64,000 bases of DNA from Dimorphilus gyrociliatus. Lineage: Eukaryota; Annelida; Polychaeta; Dinophilidae. The stretch covers positions 2,284,946-2,348,945 of the forward strand of contig CAJFCJ010000006.1 in assembly GCA_904063045.1 (NCBI GenBank), given 5' to 3'. A program made the translations under genes and the position numbers. The first letter of the stretch is position 1. Each line of letters begins with the position of its first letter. Of this stretch, positions 12,853 to 24,910 are shown in pieces. Below the pieces are notes generated by a model. That model worked only from the letters and a program-made list of their open reading frames with translations, made no database searches and was not told the origin of the DNA.

Positions 12853-13294
12853 TTCTAAACGTTTCCCTCTTGAACCGAAATTAAGAATACGCCAAAATTA
12901 AGAATATAGAAAGAGCAAGTAAATAATAAACTAAGATTTGTTATTTATGATGCATGAATGAATTACATTAAATGAGCGCCATCTTGCGTTTGGAGTGCTA
13001 TATTCACTAGATCATACAAAGGTTTACGCAATCCAATACGAATATACAGACATCATATATTTTGTCCATTGAATAATAAAATGAATTAGTTTTAATTAAA
13101 TGCGATTTCAATTTACTTAGAAAATTTGTTGAATTCAATGCTATATATAGTATAAACTAGATGGCAACACAGTAAATATTTTCACAGGTTCAATTCAATA
13201 GAAATGGAAAGTATCAATGCTCAATTCTAATAGAAAGTCCGCGGAAAATTGTAAAAAAACTAAAGGTCAAGGTTGAACATATGGGCTAATAGTC
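12853..13294. promoter_or_regulatory. Head-to-head promoter region, VPS18 and TMEM101
   Basis: Intergenic 440 bases between divergent genes. Contains GCGCCATCTTGCG at 12976-12988 (reverse strand CAAGATGGCGC, YY1-like) and CTAGATGGCAAC at 13157-13168. No coding potential seen. Confidence 0.5.
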
Positions 13295-14526
13295 ATGGAG
13301 CAAGAAAACAGAATAAAAGCTTCTCTTTATAGATTTTTAAAGCGCTTGTCGCATGCAATAGCATCTAGATACGCTTTCATTCATCTTATATTAATTCTTA
13401 TGGTCCTAGATGAAAATAGTAAATCAGAGAGGTTTGTTTTTCTTTTTTTTTTACAAGTTGCTTTTAAGACGTCTAACCGGCTTTAAGTATTGAATTATAA
13501 TTATTTTATGGCTATTGAATTTACAATGTAAATATATATAGTATATACAAATGGATAAATTTGATTATGAACCTGTTATATCTCAATTAATTTCCTTGAA
13601 GGAGGTTAATCACAATTACTTAACTAAAAAATAAGCTTTCAGTTGACAATTGTGAAATTATCATCACTTTTAGCGACCATAAAATTATCAATTAGTCAAA
13701 AATCAGAAGAAATCTGGCTAAATATAATTAGAAATATTTTTATTTAAAAAATTTACTTTCAATCTGTCACGATGAGAAAGATCGTGATTGAAATACGATA
13801 GTACACTTGAATATATTATCTATTAGTCTATAATATACATTTATTCATTATTAAGATAAATATATATTTACTTTCAGACCGGATCCCTACCCAAAACCTT
13901 ACATATATGGTTACTTAGGAGTTCTTTTGTTGGCTGGTTTCACTAATAGTGCCCACATGTTCAAATTGCAGTCCTCTATTTTGACCGGTGCATCTTTTCT
14001 TGTATCGTTGGTTTATGCATCCAGAGAAGGAAAATTAAATTATAAAGATTACAGCTTAATAAGATTCTGTTCTTGCCATATTGGAATTTCTGGTGTCATG
14101 TTCATTTATACTTACTTTAGTAACAATCGTAAATCGCGTACACTCTTGCGTATAGGAGAAGCACTCTTAGGTACACACGTACTATGCTTGTGTTACTTAT
14201 TTATGCAAAGTCAAGCTGATATTGGTACTTTATTGAAATTTACTTATGGAGGTCAAATTCTACATTATATTTTATTAATGATTTTGGGACTATCAATGTT
14301 ATGTCTACTGCCTGGTTTCTTCGTTAGAGATATCCTACATTTCTTACTCGTTGCCGAGATTTTATTGATAATATTTGTTTATGGAAATCTTAGATATTGG
14401 AACGTTAAACACAAAATTTTCTATTGGAATCAAGTTAGAGTTATTGCCGACTTATCTTTTGTTTGTTTTGGTATCATAATGTATATTTCGGATACAAAAC
14501 GAAAAGACTATTCTAAGATGGAGTAG
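13295..14526 (+). CDS. TMEM101: TMEM101-like multi-pass membrane protein, 2 exons
   Basis: Multi-pass membrane protein of the TMEM101 family; function poorly known (the human protein was reported to activate NF-kB signalling in overexpression screens). Exon 1 is 13295-13431 and exon 2 is 13878-14526, split in phase 2, giving about 261 residues (human 257). Seven or eight hydrophobic segments are visible. The best signature is near the C-terminus: YGNLRYWNVKHKIFYWNQVR corresponds to GNVAYWHNTRRVEFWNQMK in human, followed by a last membrane segment ending in ISDT (human ATDG). The single intron, 446 bases, is long for this window. Convergent with the CREB3-like gene. Confidence 0.85.
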
Positions 14527-15098
14527 CTCTTAACTAGAACATATTTTGTCTTACAATCAGAAAAGTTCAATGGTTATTTATGATTTAAAAAAACATCCTA
14601 TTTTCTGTATAAATAATGGAAAAACTAGGACAAAAAATGTTTAAAAAAATTCTTGTTTCGTTTCGAATATACCGTTTGTCTCTATAGCTTTGTTCTGTTT
14701 TAGCAATTTCTAAATTTGTTTGTCATATACAAGAGATATTTTCCAGACGGGAAAAAAGATGTAATAAAAAAATGTTACAGAGATTGTTTCTGCAATGTCT
14801 TTCAAATGCTTCAGTGTGGATAATAAATATTTTACTAAACCTAATAAAGCATATCTATAATCGTGAGAAAAGAATTAAATATCCACAAGGTAGTCATGAC
14901 AACACACATATTTTTTTCGTATATCATTAAATGTATACAGTGTTATATGTTAAAGTATATACAGGATTGACATTTAAAAGTTTATTTCTTTTTCCAAGAA
15001 CATCGTTGAAATGCACTTCTTTCACATATCAATTGTCTTTGCGTTTTCAATTATTATCCACAAGATAATCTTTATCACTTCAAGTGCATGATGTCGTG
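14527..15098. other. Convergent 3' region of TMEM101 and the CREB3-like gene
   Basis: About 570 AT-rich bases without convincing coding sequence. The part near 15000-15098 is less AT-rich and probably belongs to the CREB3-like 3' UTR. Confidence 0.55.
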
Positions 15099-16475
15099 TC
15101 ACATTTCATCGACGAGAACTTTTGCCCCTCTATTTATTCGATGAATTTCTAATACGGTATTCTCTGTTACGTCCATATTTTCTATTTTCATTTTTATTCC
15201 AGAGAATTTCTCTTCAGGCATATTCTTATTACCGATAACTGGCATATTCGAAGGTATTGATTCTTTTTCACTCTCGGTTGTTAGAGGATTTTCTTCGATT
15301 TTAACGTTATCAGTGGTTGAATTCTCATTAGAGAAATCATCATTGGCCAATGTATTAGCCTTTGCTGGGACGGATTTAACATCATCATCCGTATGCAGTA
15401 ATTGTCTTCCGGATCCGCCATAAATACCAGAATTATCAACTCTTGCAAAATTTTTCTGTACATCTTTCAGCATATTCTTTGTTTCTTCTGATAAACTGTT
15501 TCCACTTTGATTACCACCAAATGGATATGACGGCATAAGAATAAGAGCAAATGATAAAAGTAAAACTGCCAAACAAGTGTTAGTTTGAGCCGGACGTGAA
15601 GCGGATGAAGTTAACATCGATTGTAAACGTTTCAATTGATCTGTTAACGAGGAATTCTCCCTTTGTAGGGAGGTCACTTTCTTTTGAAGTTGTGAATTTT
15701 GAGCTGTGCATATTTTGACTCTCTTTTCTAAGCCGTCAACATATTCTTGTTTACGTTTTCTTGATTCTTTGGCTGAGATTTTATTACGAATTTTGCGACG
15801 GATTCCTTTTAGTTGCCTTTCCTCTTCCTTAGTTAAAGGCAGGTGAGTAGGCAACTGAATACCTTCACGGGCTAACAAGACTTGTTCTTCTTCAGTTAGC
15901 GAAAGATGATCTCCATTTTGTTTCTCTTCTCCCTCTTCATCAGTAATAGGACTGAGCTGAACGTCCTGGACAGTGTATGGGATATTAGATTCATTATTAT
16001 CTATAGCAGAGAGATCAACATAGGAATATAAATCATTTGTTTTCTGATCTGTAGTGCCTACAAAAGCGTCAGCATTGATTGTATTGTCTGGAAATATATC
16101 ATCTATGTTATATCTTTCTGGACTTGCGTCTGATGTGTATGGGGACGATACACCGCTATCACTGTTGTTTCGTTTGTGTTGTACTCTAACTGAACAGTAT
16201 GGGTGATCATTTTCTATCACTGTAGCACTATTTTCTTCAGTAACTGTATCTTCAAAATTGGTGAAAAACGCAAAATCGGATTCTTCAAAATCTTTCAAAA
16301 CATCATCCTTTAGTAGAAATTGTTTAGTATTAGTAATGCTGGATATAGGGGATTGTTTAGACCTTACCGTTTTGCTAGAAACGTCTTTTAGAATACCAAA
16401 GTCCTTATCGAATAGGATGTCCAATATATCTGAACCACCGGCAGGATCTGACATTTGAACGATTGTATCGTCCAT
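15099..16475 (-). CDS. CREB3-family ER-bound bZIP transcription factor, single exon
   Basis: Membrane-tethered transcription factor of the CREB3/CREB3L family (fly CrebA relative). The intact protein sits in the ER; proteolysis in the Golgi frees the bZIP part, which activates secretory-pathway genes. The 458-residue frame has no intron, odd for this window. It has an acidic N-terminus; a DSGxxS motif (106-111); the family segment [20 protein letters not shown] (193-212); a basic region with [20 protein letters not shown] (231-250); a leucine zipper to about 289; a membrane segment around 298-318 ([14 protein letters not shown]), almost identical to vertebrate CREB3L3; and a luminal RQLL (357-360) fitting the S1P RxxL rule. 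Several NxS/T sites follow. Assignment to one vertebrate paralogue is not possible by eye; the vertebrate set probably corresponds to one or two genes here. Confidence 0.93.
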   Translation of the reverse strand: MDDTIVQMSDPAGGSDILDILFDKDFGILKDVSSKTVRSKQSPISSITNTKQFLLKDDVLKDFEESDFAFFTNFEDTVTEENSATVIENDHPYCSVRVQHKRNNSDSGVSSPYTSDASPERYNIDDIFPDNTINADAFVGTTDQKTNDLYSYVDLSAIDNNESNIPYTVQDVQLSPITDEEGEEKQNGDHLSLTEEEQVLLAREGIQLPTHLPLTKEEERQLKGIRRKIRNKISAKESRKRKQEYVDGLEKRVKICTAQNSQLQKKVTSLQRENSSLTDQLKRLQSMLTSSASRPAQTNTCLAVLLLSFALILMPSYPFGGNQSGNSLSEETKNMLKDVQKNFARVDNSGIYGGSGRQLLHTDDDVKSVPAKANTLANDDFSNENSTTDNVKIEENPLTTESEKESIPSNMPVIGNKNMPEEKFSGIKMKIENMDVTENTVLEIHRINRGAKVLVDEM

Positions 16476-17195
16476 TATTTCTTATAACTGACACGTTGGG
16501 AGGAGGTTCTCGCGGTGAAAGCTACGTATACCGAAATGATCAAGCAGTTGTGTTGTATCTGAGTCATCAAAATTCCGCGTCTGACGTGGCCAGCTGGCCG
16601 GAAGTTGCAACATATGTAGTCTGGCGACCTGTTGTTACACGTTCTGACAGATTAAGTTTAAAGAAAAAACTAAATACATGACTAGAATCCCAGAAGAGGA
16701 AGTTCATTGAAAATTTTCTTTTTCAGAAATTTTTTGTTTTGAGTAGTTAAAAAAACCACATTAAGACTGTTTTTACAATAAAAAGTGAGCAAGAAAAAAC
16801 AATTTAAAACAATGTGACAATAGATGGCGTAGGATTATTACTGTATTATTTTTGATAGATAAAATTAAATAAGACTAGAAAATAAATCATTTGACATAAT
16901 TTAATTACCTAATCAATTAACTGATGTAGGTGTAAAACGCCACCTATATAGTTTTTAACGTACTAAATGCAATATTATCTGTGGAATGGTAAAACACTCT
17001 GATATTAGCTTAAAATATAGAATTCTGCTGGTGCAAGCTTAATCAATATTTCCTTCGATTACGCAAAACATAGCTACACTACCCTTCAATTTTATCCCAT
17101 CTACTGCAATTGATTGAAAGGGTGTATTTTGGTGTATTTGCATTTGACCTTAAAGTTTATTAGATAACTAATTTACATATTCCTGATCTATCCAA
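16476..17195. promoter_or_regulatory. Head-to-head intergenic region, CREB3-like gene and IGBP1
   Basis: The part next to the CREB3-like gene (16480-16640) is distinctly GC-richer. It holds TGAGTCAT (16560-16567, AP-1/CRE-like), TGACGTGG (16582-16589, the UPRE/CRE-like core bound by ATF6, XBP1 and CREB3-family factors) and CCGGAAGT (about 16598-16605, ETS). ATAGATGGCGT lies at 16820-16830. The IGBP1 side is AT-rich. Confidence 0.55.
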
Positions 17196-18798
17196 ATGGC
17201 TCTTCAAGAAGATGATGAAAAGAAGCTTTCGGAAATCTTTGATATTGTATATAAGAACTATATTTTTTGTGAAACCACAAATGAATCCAGTTCCAGTGTA
17301 ATTGTTCAGGTTAATTAAATTTTATTCAATAAGATTTTAAATATTACATTGCTCTATCTTCTATCTTTTTAGAAAAAAGTCAAAGAATCATTTGAAATAT
17401 GTGAAAAATTAGTCGCTATGGTAAATTCTTTGGAATTATTTAGCAAAAATGAACGTCTTGAAGAGATTTCAACTTCTGATATCAAGTTTGTCATTTTTTG
17501 AAATTAGTAATAGTATTGAAAAGATTTAAATATTGAAATAATTTATTCTTTAGAATGATGATGTTACCGGCTTTTATGGGCTATTATAGAGGAAAAGTAA
17601 CAAAAGATGACCGAATGAGCGTTTTGAAAGAATCTCAGGTTTTTAAATTTTCTTCTCTTTTACTTGATATCACTTTTTTCAATTTTAGATTTTCTTTATT
17701 GATTTTCTCAAATTGGCAAAACTTTATGGAATTGCAAGCATTGATTTGCCAAATGTTGGAGAGGAAAACGTTAGGTATGAAAAACAATACTCCACATGCA
17801 AAAAACTAAAACTACTAATAAATTCTGTATTCAATCTTTCAGTGAATTAGAAAATTCTAAAACACAAACGGAAAATTTGGTAGAAATGTCAAATATAAGA
17901 GCAAAAAAGATTGAAAGGCATAGGGAGAAAGTTAAGTTAAAAGAAAAACTTAACGAGTTACGATCAGCCATTGATAAGCCCAGCGCTGATGAAGAAATTG
18001 TTGTACGTAGCAATGACAATTTGAAACATACTAATAGATTGAATATTATACGAATATCATTTTTCTTTCAATTCTGACTTTAGAGAGATTTTTATATAAC
18101 TCAATTAAAAGAATGGGTTTCTTTATCATATGAAGAATTAGATAATATTGATAGTAAGTATTTTGTTTGAATTATCTTATACAGAATTATTATCATCCCT
18201 TATTCGATTAACAGGAGAGTTAGAAATTTTTAACTTCATGAAGAATAGATCAGCCTCCGACTCCTCCGAAGTGGGAACGAAGCCAAAAGAGCAACCAGTA
18301 AATTACATTATCACTATTCATATACAATAGCTTTCATTTGTACTTTTGTCTGCTTTTAGAAAAAACCTTTGAGACCCTTTATATTAACCAAATCTGCCGT
18401 TCAAGCAGCTGTTTTTGGAGCAGGATATCCTAGTTTACCTACTTACACCTTAGAAGAGTTTTATGAAGAGCAATTTGCAAATGGCAACGTTCCTCCTGCT
18501 AAGTATATATGTTATAAGCAGCTTTCATAGGTTCTTCTAATTCTCTTTCATTTAAAGTCCGACTCTGCTAAAAATGTCTGCTGAGGAAAGGGAAGCTTTG
18601 GAACAAGAAGAGCGAGATAAATCCGAAGTTGAGAAAGAGCAAAAACTTGAAAAAGACGATGAAGAGGCTGTACAACATTCCAGAGAGTGGGACGATTATA
18701 AAGATGGTTTGTTTGAAAAATTTTATTTTCATTTTCGTAACCAACTGCTTCTTTTAGAACACCGAACCGGATGGGGAAATACCCAGAACAGGGGATAA
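17196..18798 (+). CDS. IGBP1: IGBP1 / alpha4 / Tap42, regulator of PP2A-type phosphatases, 10 exons
   Basis: Binds and stabilises catalytic subunits of PP2A, PP4 and PP6, linking them to TOR signalling. Exons 17196-17309, 17373-17485, 17554-17638, 17689-17774, 17843-18002, 18084-18153, 18215-18297, 18360-18502, 18558-18706 and 18758-18798 join in frame to 347 residues (human 339). Family hallmarks are ELFSKNERLEEISTSDIK, VRDFYITQLKEWVSLSYEEL, KPLRPFILTKSAVQAAVFGA followed by GYPSLPT, and the C-terminal HSREWDDYKDEHRTGWGNTQ. The N-terminal helical (14-3-3-like) domain and the highly charged C-terminal part are both present. Convergent with SF3B4, 291 bases apart. Confidence 0.95.
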
Positions 18799-19089
18799 GA
18801 AATCATTTGTCTGATAAACTTTTGTTTACTTGTAAACTCTTTAAGATACATTTTACGTTTAATTACAATAAAACACGACTTATGCTAAATATAAAAGATA
18901 CTTTTTCATGTAAATTCAAGTTCATGTCATCTTGAAAATATACAAGCAAATAAACATACAATCCCGCTCAAATATATGGTTTAAAATTTATATTCAATTT
19001 ACAAAATGTAAGAAACAAGATATATTCCATGATGATACCTGAACCGTTTGAAATATCATTTATTAACAAAGTATCTATTAACCAATGAA

Positions 19090-20527
19090 TTAATTCCAAT
19101 TTGGGGGAGGAGGAGGAGGGCGATTAGATGGAGGAGGTGGAGGTGGAGGAGCCCCACTAGGCGGCGGCGGCGGCGGTGGCCCAGGAGTTGGTGGTCCCAT
19201 TGGAGGCATATTTTGTGGAATTCCTGGTCTTGGAGGACCTGAAACAGAATGTATATACAGCAACAGTACAAGTGTATAAATTAATGTCTTACCTGGTGGG
19301 GGATATGGTGACATCCCGTGGGGAGGTGGTCCAGGAGGAGGCATAGAGGGAGGAATAGGTGGTGGTGGTGGCCTCTGAAAGTGTCCTTGTTGCCGAACGA
19401 AATTTGATGGGGGAACTGGAGGAGGAGGGGGACGATGCATGTTTCCACCTCCTGGCATTGGAGGTGGAGGTGGTTGGAAATTTGCTGGTGGCATTGGAGG
19501 AGGGGGAGGTGTGTTCATAGGCATCATTGGAGGCATTGGGCTTGGGGGTATTGGTGGAGCATCAGCGAACAGTTGATGAGGTCTATCAGCTTGTGACAGT
19601 GGGTTTTGAGCTGCCAATAGACGTTCAGCCGCTGATCCGTGTCTTTCTCCCTTTGAATCCTTCTTGAAAGCGTACGAAATAGTAATCGCTCTGAAACAGA
19701 ATAATAATTACATTTTTTCTGAAGTGATCTACAGATTACTAGTGTACCTGTTGCATAGATATTGTCCATTCATTGCCTCAATAGCAGCATCAGAGGCATC
19801 AAAGTTAGCATAATTTATAAAAGCGAAACCTTTTGAGTTCCCTGTGTCTGGATCTCTCATAATTTTCGGAGTTTGTAATATCACTCCAAAAGCACTGAAT
19901 GTATCGTATAACAACTTTTCATCAACTTCTGGATCAAGATTTCCAATAAATATATTTGCTCCAACATCTAAATTCTTTTGATGGGCTGAAGCCTATTCAG
20001 TAGACATAAATATAAGATAATACTGAACATATTACGATTTTTTTACACTAACCTTATTTACACGTATAGGCTTCCCATACAACTTTATCATGTTCATAAT
20101 TTTTATAGCATAATCTGCATCTTCTTCACCCAAAAACTCTACAAAGCCATAACCTTGATGGTTCATGGATATGCGATCCTTAGGCATGTGAACGTTCACT
20201 GTAAATGTAAACTATTTAGTGGAGGAATATAAATTTGGTTGTCAACTTACCAACGGGACCTCCTTGCAGGAAAAGTTCCCATAAAATTGACTCTGACACT
20301 TTCTCATCAAGACCACCGACATAGACGGTTGCGTCTGAAATACGTAAAATTTACCAAATATCACTCAATCAAATAATTTTCAAATAGATTTCTCAGAGTT
20401 CGACATATTACAATGCAATAGATAGGCTACTTTTTGTAAAATAATTTAATGATACTGCTAACTAAAAATTACAGCTTGAGTATGTCTATTTACCTTGATT
20501 TCTCTCGGCTATCGGACCGGCAGCCAT
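19090..20527 (-). CDS. SF3B4: SF3B4 (SAP49), U2 snRNP splicing factor, 6 exons
   Basis: Subunit of the SF3b complex of U2 snRNP that contacts pre-mRNA near the branch site. Exons 20527-20494, 20334-20251, 20198-20053, 19992-19748, 19690-19293 and 19238-19090 give 351 residues. Two RRMs: the first starts at [12 protein letters not shown] with RNP1 GYGFVEF; the second starts at [18 protein letters not shown] with RNP1 KGFAFINY. The start [20 protein letters not shown] is that of animal SF3B4. After [20 protein letters not shown] the C-terminal third is a proline-rich tail with blocks of up to seven prolines. The last intron (19292-19239, 54 bases) keeps the frame and has no stop, so a read-through isoform is possible in principle. 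Confidence 0.97.
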
Positions 20528-21132
20528 TTTATGTCGATCTGAAAGCGATAGCTGAAGCCGACAACTATACTATATACGAGCACGAAACTATTACCCAATT
20601 TTTTGCGATGTCCATAAATCACTTTGAGAACCAATTACGGGGCTTTTTCTTAAAGTAAAGTTATCATATTTATCAGTTAGCTCCTTGAATAAGTTAAACA
20701 TTTTTTACAACAGTAATCTAATTTTTAATTCAAATTAAATTTATAAGAAGCTATTTGATATCTCTCAAGATTAGCTTTTTACATAAACTTTATTAATGAA
20801 TAATTTGATCCCTTACTAAATAAAGTGGCTTTTTCAATCGTTATGAGAAAATAGACTTGCAATATAATCCAAGATAACAATGTAATTTTAATTCTTTTTC
20901 TGTCGATGTTACAAAATAATTTTAAAAACACCAACAAAAATGTAATTTTTCAAGACAAACAAACTACTGTGAGTAGTTTGAAAATATCATTGATAACAAA
21001 CTAATAAAGTCTATTAATAATTAGGGTTTAAAAAATTTCAACTCTTATTATACTATTTCTCTGCAAAACAGTCAAGGACAAGGACGATAACGAAATAAGA
21101 ACATTTCTTGGATATTGAAAAAAAACTAAATA
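20528..21132. promoter_or_regulatory. Head-to-head intergenic region, SF3B4 and MICOS subunit
   Basis: About 600 AT-rich bases between divergent start codons. An open frame (20449-20658) overlapping the SF3B4 start is not supported by any family. No strong promoter element recognised. Confidence 0.45.
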
Positions 21133-21950
21133 ATGGGAAGCTCTAATAGTTCACAGACTAAATCCGTAACACTTAATAAGGAGGATACTGTTGTGAGAGT
21201 AAGTGTTTGGACATTTAATTACGGTGTTTTTAGAATATTTGGCTAATGTTGAGCGATATTAAGAAGATTTGACATCTAACTTGGTTGTGTTTTTGTTTCA
21301 TTAGGTTTCTGAAAATGTTGCTAGAAGATTAACTGGAAAGCCTGAATTAGAAGGTATGATAAAAATATGATTTCATCATAGAGTGAAACATTTTTATTGC
21401 AGAACCGGAATATTCCAGTTCGGAAACTTTAACTCCTGATGAAAAAGATAAAATTAGCCAACTTAAATCTCTTTATGAAGCAGAAATAGCTAAGATTGAA
21501 GAGAAAGTAAGATAATTTAATGTAAAAACAGAAATACTGATTATTTTTAAATAAATACATTATACTTTTTAGAAAGAAGCACTTACTTTAATGGGAGTTG
21601 GAGAATTTGAAAAAGCAATTCAAGAAGTAGAGCATAAATTTATGTAAGAAAAACTATATAATAAAAAAATGGCTTTACTCTAAAATTACTATTTTTTCCA
21701 TATTTTTCTTGTTCAGGACTGTAACTCGTCCTGCCGTCTGCGAGGATTTACAGAAACAAATAATGGAATGCTATTCTGCTAATAAAGATAGAAGTTTACA
21801 GTGTTCATCTGTAGCAAAAGCTTTTAGTGAATGTGTTAGGAAAACCAGAGAGGTAAACAGACAAATATTAATTTAATTTCTTTTCTCAACTCTTAAAAAT
21901 AATTGCTTTGTTTTCTCTTTTTCCAGAAAACTATAATTGAGACTCAATAG
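21133..21950 (+). CDS. MICOS subunit of the CHCHD3/CHCHD6 (MIC19/MIC25) type, 6 exons
   Basis: Inner-membrane-associated mitochondrial protein that helps organise cristae junctions. Exons 21133-21198, 21305-21353, 21403-21506, 21573-21643, 21717-21852 and 21927-21950 give 149 residues. It begins MGSSNSSQ, a typical N-myristoylation signal as in human CHCHD3, followed by VRVSENVARRL (human RLSENVIDRM). The C-terminal CHCH domain has both CX9C pairs: CEDLQKQIMEC and CSSVAKAFSEC, the second after CYSANKDRSLQ. The protein is shorter than human CHCHD3 (227 residues); the middle coiled coil is reduced. One gene here probably represents both vertebrate paralogues. Convergent with the vezatin-like gene, 90 bases apart. 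Confidence 0.9.
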
Positions 21951-22040
21951 TCATAATATATATAGCTACAAATGCATAACAAAACTTTTTCAAAGATTAA
22001 ATTTTAAAGATCAAATTAGAAACATCTAATGATATATTTG

Positions 22041-24673
22041 TTAGGATTCTTCATCTTCACTTTCACTATCTCCAAAGACGTCATTTTGAACTTGTCTTTG
22101 GCTTTGAGCTATTAGAGTAGCTTGACTTGCAAGTAACTTGGTTATATTGCCTGCTGAGCTTTCCATTTCATGAAATGATGGTGGAACAAACACAGAATTA
22201 TCAGTTTTCTCATGTTCAGCTAGACTTTCTTTAAAATTTTCGCTTTCGTCTTCAATCTCTGCATCTGGATTCTTTCGAAGAATTGCCCGTTTTTCCCTTT
22301 CTTTCATATCATCAGCTCGGGAGGATATCACATTTTTGAGTTCAGATAGCATTTTTATAGCATGTTTTTTCTGATCTTTACAAGTTTCTCTTGTATCGGT
22401 ATCGCTATTGTAATCTTCTTCTTGTTTAAGTTCGGAAACACCTTCGAAAACTTCATCTTCTACTTGTAAATCATCTTCAGCGGAAATTTCTATAACATTT
22501 CTTCCAGGTAAATCGTTTGAGGGAGAATCCTCCTCAGGCTCGACATCTTAATGATAATTTCGAAATAGAAGTAAAATTAGAGCATCTGGGATGTAGAAAA
22601 AAGGTACCTCTAGACTGATTCACTTTATCATCTTCTGATGAGATAATTCTAAGTCCTTCATCTATACATTCGCAGCAAGAATTTACTATTGACTTAAGTA
22701 CACTTAATTCATCGTGTATATTATCTTCAAATGAGTTATCCATTTGAGACTCCAGTTCCTGAGATCTATGAAAGTACCTTAATTATAAGAAGTCAGGATA
22801 ATTATACATAAGACAAAAATAACCGTTTAAAAGCAGAATGTAAGTGAATTATTAAGCTATGCACTATATCAGAAACCTCTTCTGTCTTAGTATGTTTTTC
22901 CAAACTCTCACAATTGTTCTGTTGCTTTGTATTCTCAACAGCTTCTTCGAGTTTGCACAATTTATAGTATTTTTCTATATCTGACATATGACTATCGACA
23001 ATTACCAGTAATTCGTTTAGAGAAGATTGAATAAATGAGCAATCTAATTTGAGAAAGAATTGAATATAAATTAAATATGGAATACTACAGAAAGAAGAAG
23101 CAATTTTATACCTATATCCCATTGTACGTATGTTGTGTTTATAATAATAAGAATTCTTCGAATATACTGAGAAGCGTATAATTGGAATATGTAAGATTGG
23201 TGTTTCAGTTGGGATAAAGTAATGCCCTGGTCAAAATTGACAGATATCAATTCTTTTTTAGACAAGTAATATCCTTCATCGTCCAAAGGTTCATATAAAT
23301 TTATTCTACAACGAAAATATTTTTATTTATTGATATACAAACTTTTCGAAATATTACCCGTCTAATAAACTGATTGTGCTCTTCCTCGTATTATCAACCA
23401 GACTGTTGTATTTTTCTTTTATTACTTTTCTTAAATTCTCAAATTGAAGAGATTTTCTTGCTCTTTCCTCATTTACCAATGAATTGTTTACTCTGGTAAT
23501 ACTACATAAATAAAATTTTGACTAAAAGGTTAAGCTTTCAGTAGAGAAACTAATTAGATTATACAAACAAAGTATATCCTCTAAAAGCCAATTCCATCTC
23601 TAATAGAAACCGAAGACAGGTTTTGTTAAGTTGTTTTAATTTCTTAATTCTTTGAGTAAATGTAATAACCAAATCTAGCATAGTATTTAAATCCGATAGA
23701 GAATCCTTCTTATCTGATATTTTTATGGTTTGTGCTGTTTATTTTTAATATCAAATTAGTTATTAAACTTACAGAAAACCCATTTAAATGATATGAAGGC
23801 TAAAAGAAATAAGAAAGTATAATATCTGAAGGTTGGGTACAGTGCAATTATTCCAAAAAGAATTCCAGTAATATATCCAGTTGACGGAATTCTGTAATGA
23901 TCAATTATTGAACTTTCACATATTTATTCATTCCAAGAGGTTTTACTTAGTGTCTGCTCTTTTCAAGTACTCTTGTGGTTGGGATTTGCTTCCAAAACCA
24001 TGCTTTCTTTGTTCTTCTACCATTATTGATGAATACGTACGAATAAACGATTCATCTTCTTCTTCAAGAACAGCAGCTTCCAAAATTTCATTTGTTTTTT
24101 TTATAACAATATCTCTTTTCTATTTTTAATCACAAAATAAGATAAGGTATTTTTTTCTTACTGAGATGCTGATAATGGTTATTTTACCTGTTGGTCCAAA
24201 CCGAAAGTCCACCATTCGTCAAATTTATTAAGTAGATTTGAAAAAATATTCTCACTGGCAGTTGACAAAGACTTTCTCTTATTATCTTTACCTTGAGTCT
24301 ATAAAATGTATAGAAATTGAACACTCACTCGTGGAAACAAATTGATTAGGATTAACTTACGATATCGCTTTTTTCCAATAATAAATCAGTATCGTCTAAT
24401 CCAGCTTCTTTAAAATATTGATGAAATACGGAATTCTGGTAAAACGTCAAATGAAAAATGTATACTTTTTCGTAAAATGAAAGATTGAAGTTTTTATTAT
24501 TATATTATCGCTCAAATAAAAAATATTTTTCATGAAATGGTGATTTTTTAATGACTGGAAATCATAATTTGAATACTCAAACAAATATCAGTTAATATTC
24601 ATGCAATACTTTAAATAAAAGAGATCAATAGTATTACCTCATAGACAACATTTTCATCCTCAAGATCATCCAT
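22041..24673 (-). CDS. VEZT: Vezatin-like transmembrane protein, 11 exons
   Basis: Vezatin is a membrane protein of adherens junctions that links the cadherin-catenin complex to unconventional myosin. Exons 24673-24638,24435-24361, 24298-24188, 24119-23947, 23891-23773, 23734-23569, 23501-23358, 23305-23112, 23043-22808, 22758-22608 and 22546-22041 join in frame to about 636 residues (human 779). The start MDDLEDENVVYENSVFHQYF matches human EFDEEVVFENSPLYQYL. Exon 23891-23773 encodes a pair of hydrophobic segments, as in vezatin. The region RRILIIINTTY lies where human has FFRRLALLLS, and the end QVQNDVFGDSESEDEES resembles QEQTFGDEEEEQ. Sequence similarity is weak elsewhere but order and ends agree. 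Exon 10's exact acceptor is the least certain. Confidence 0.82.
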
Positions 24674-24910
24674 TCTGAACGTCTAGTAAACAGTAACCTG
24701 AAAAAGCGCCAAATACAAAAAAGCAAAAAAAAACAAAACTACTTTAATGATCTTTTACTATAGCAATTAGATTGTTTATTGTTATTATTTTGTTTATTTT
24801 TTTTGTCTTCATAAAATTTTTATATGTAAATAAGAAAGAAGAGAGATAAATTGATTTGCATATTTTAGTTTAATAAAATACATTTGTATTTGTCAGCTGA
24901 ATAAAAAAAT
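24674..24910. other. Gap between vezatin-like start and LYPLAL1 stop
   Basis: AT-rich 237 bases between two genes on the minus strand; it must hold the vezatin-like 5' UTR and the LYPLAL1 3' end. No feature recognised. Confidence 0.4.

Noticed and set aside
19048-19271. Arg/Trp-rich and Leu/His-rich frames overlapping the SF3B4 tail
   Set aside because: Shadow frames of the polyproline coding repeat.
23071-23122. Alternative upstream extension of the vezatin exon at 23043
   Set aside because: The open frame there is intron sequence; the phase from the previous exon only fits the acceptor at 23044-23045.
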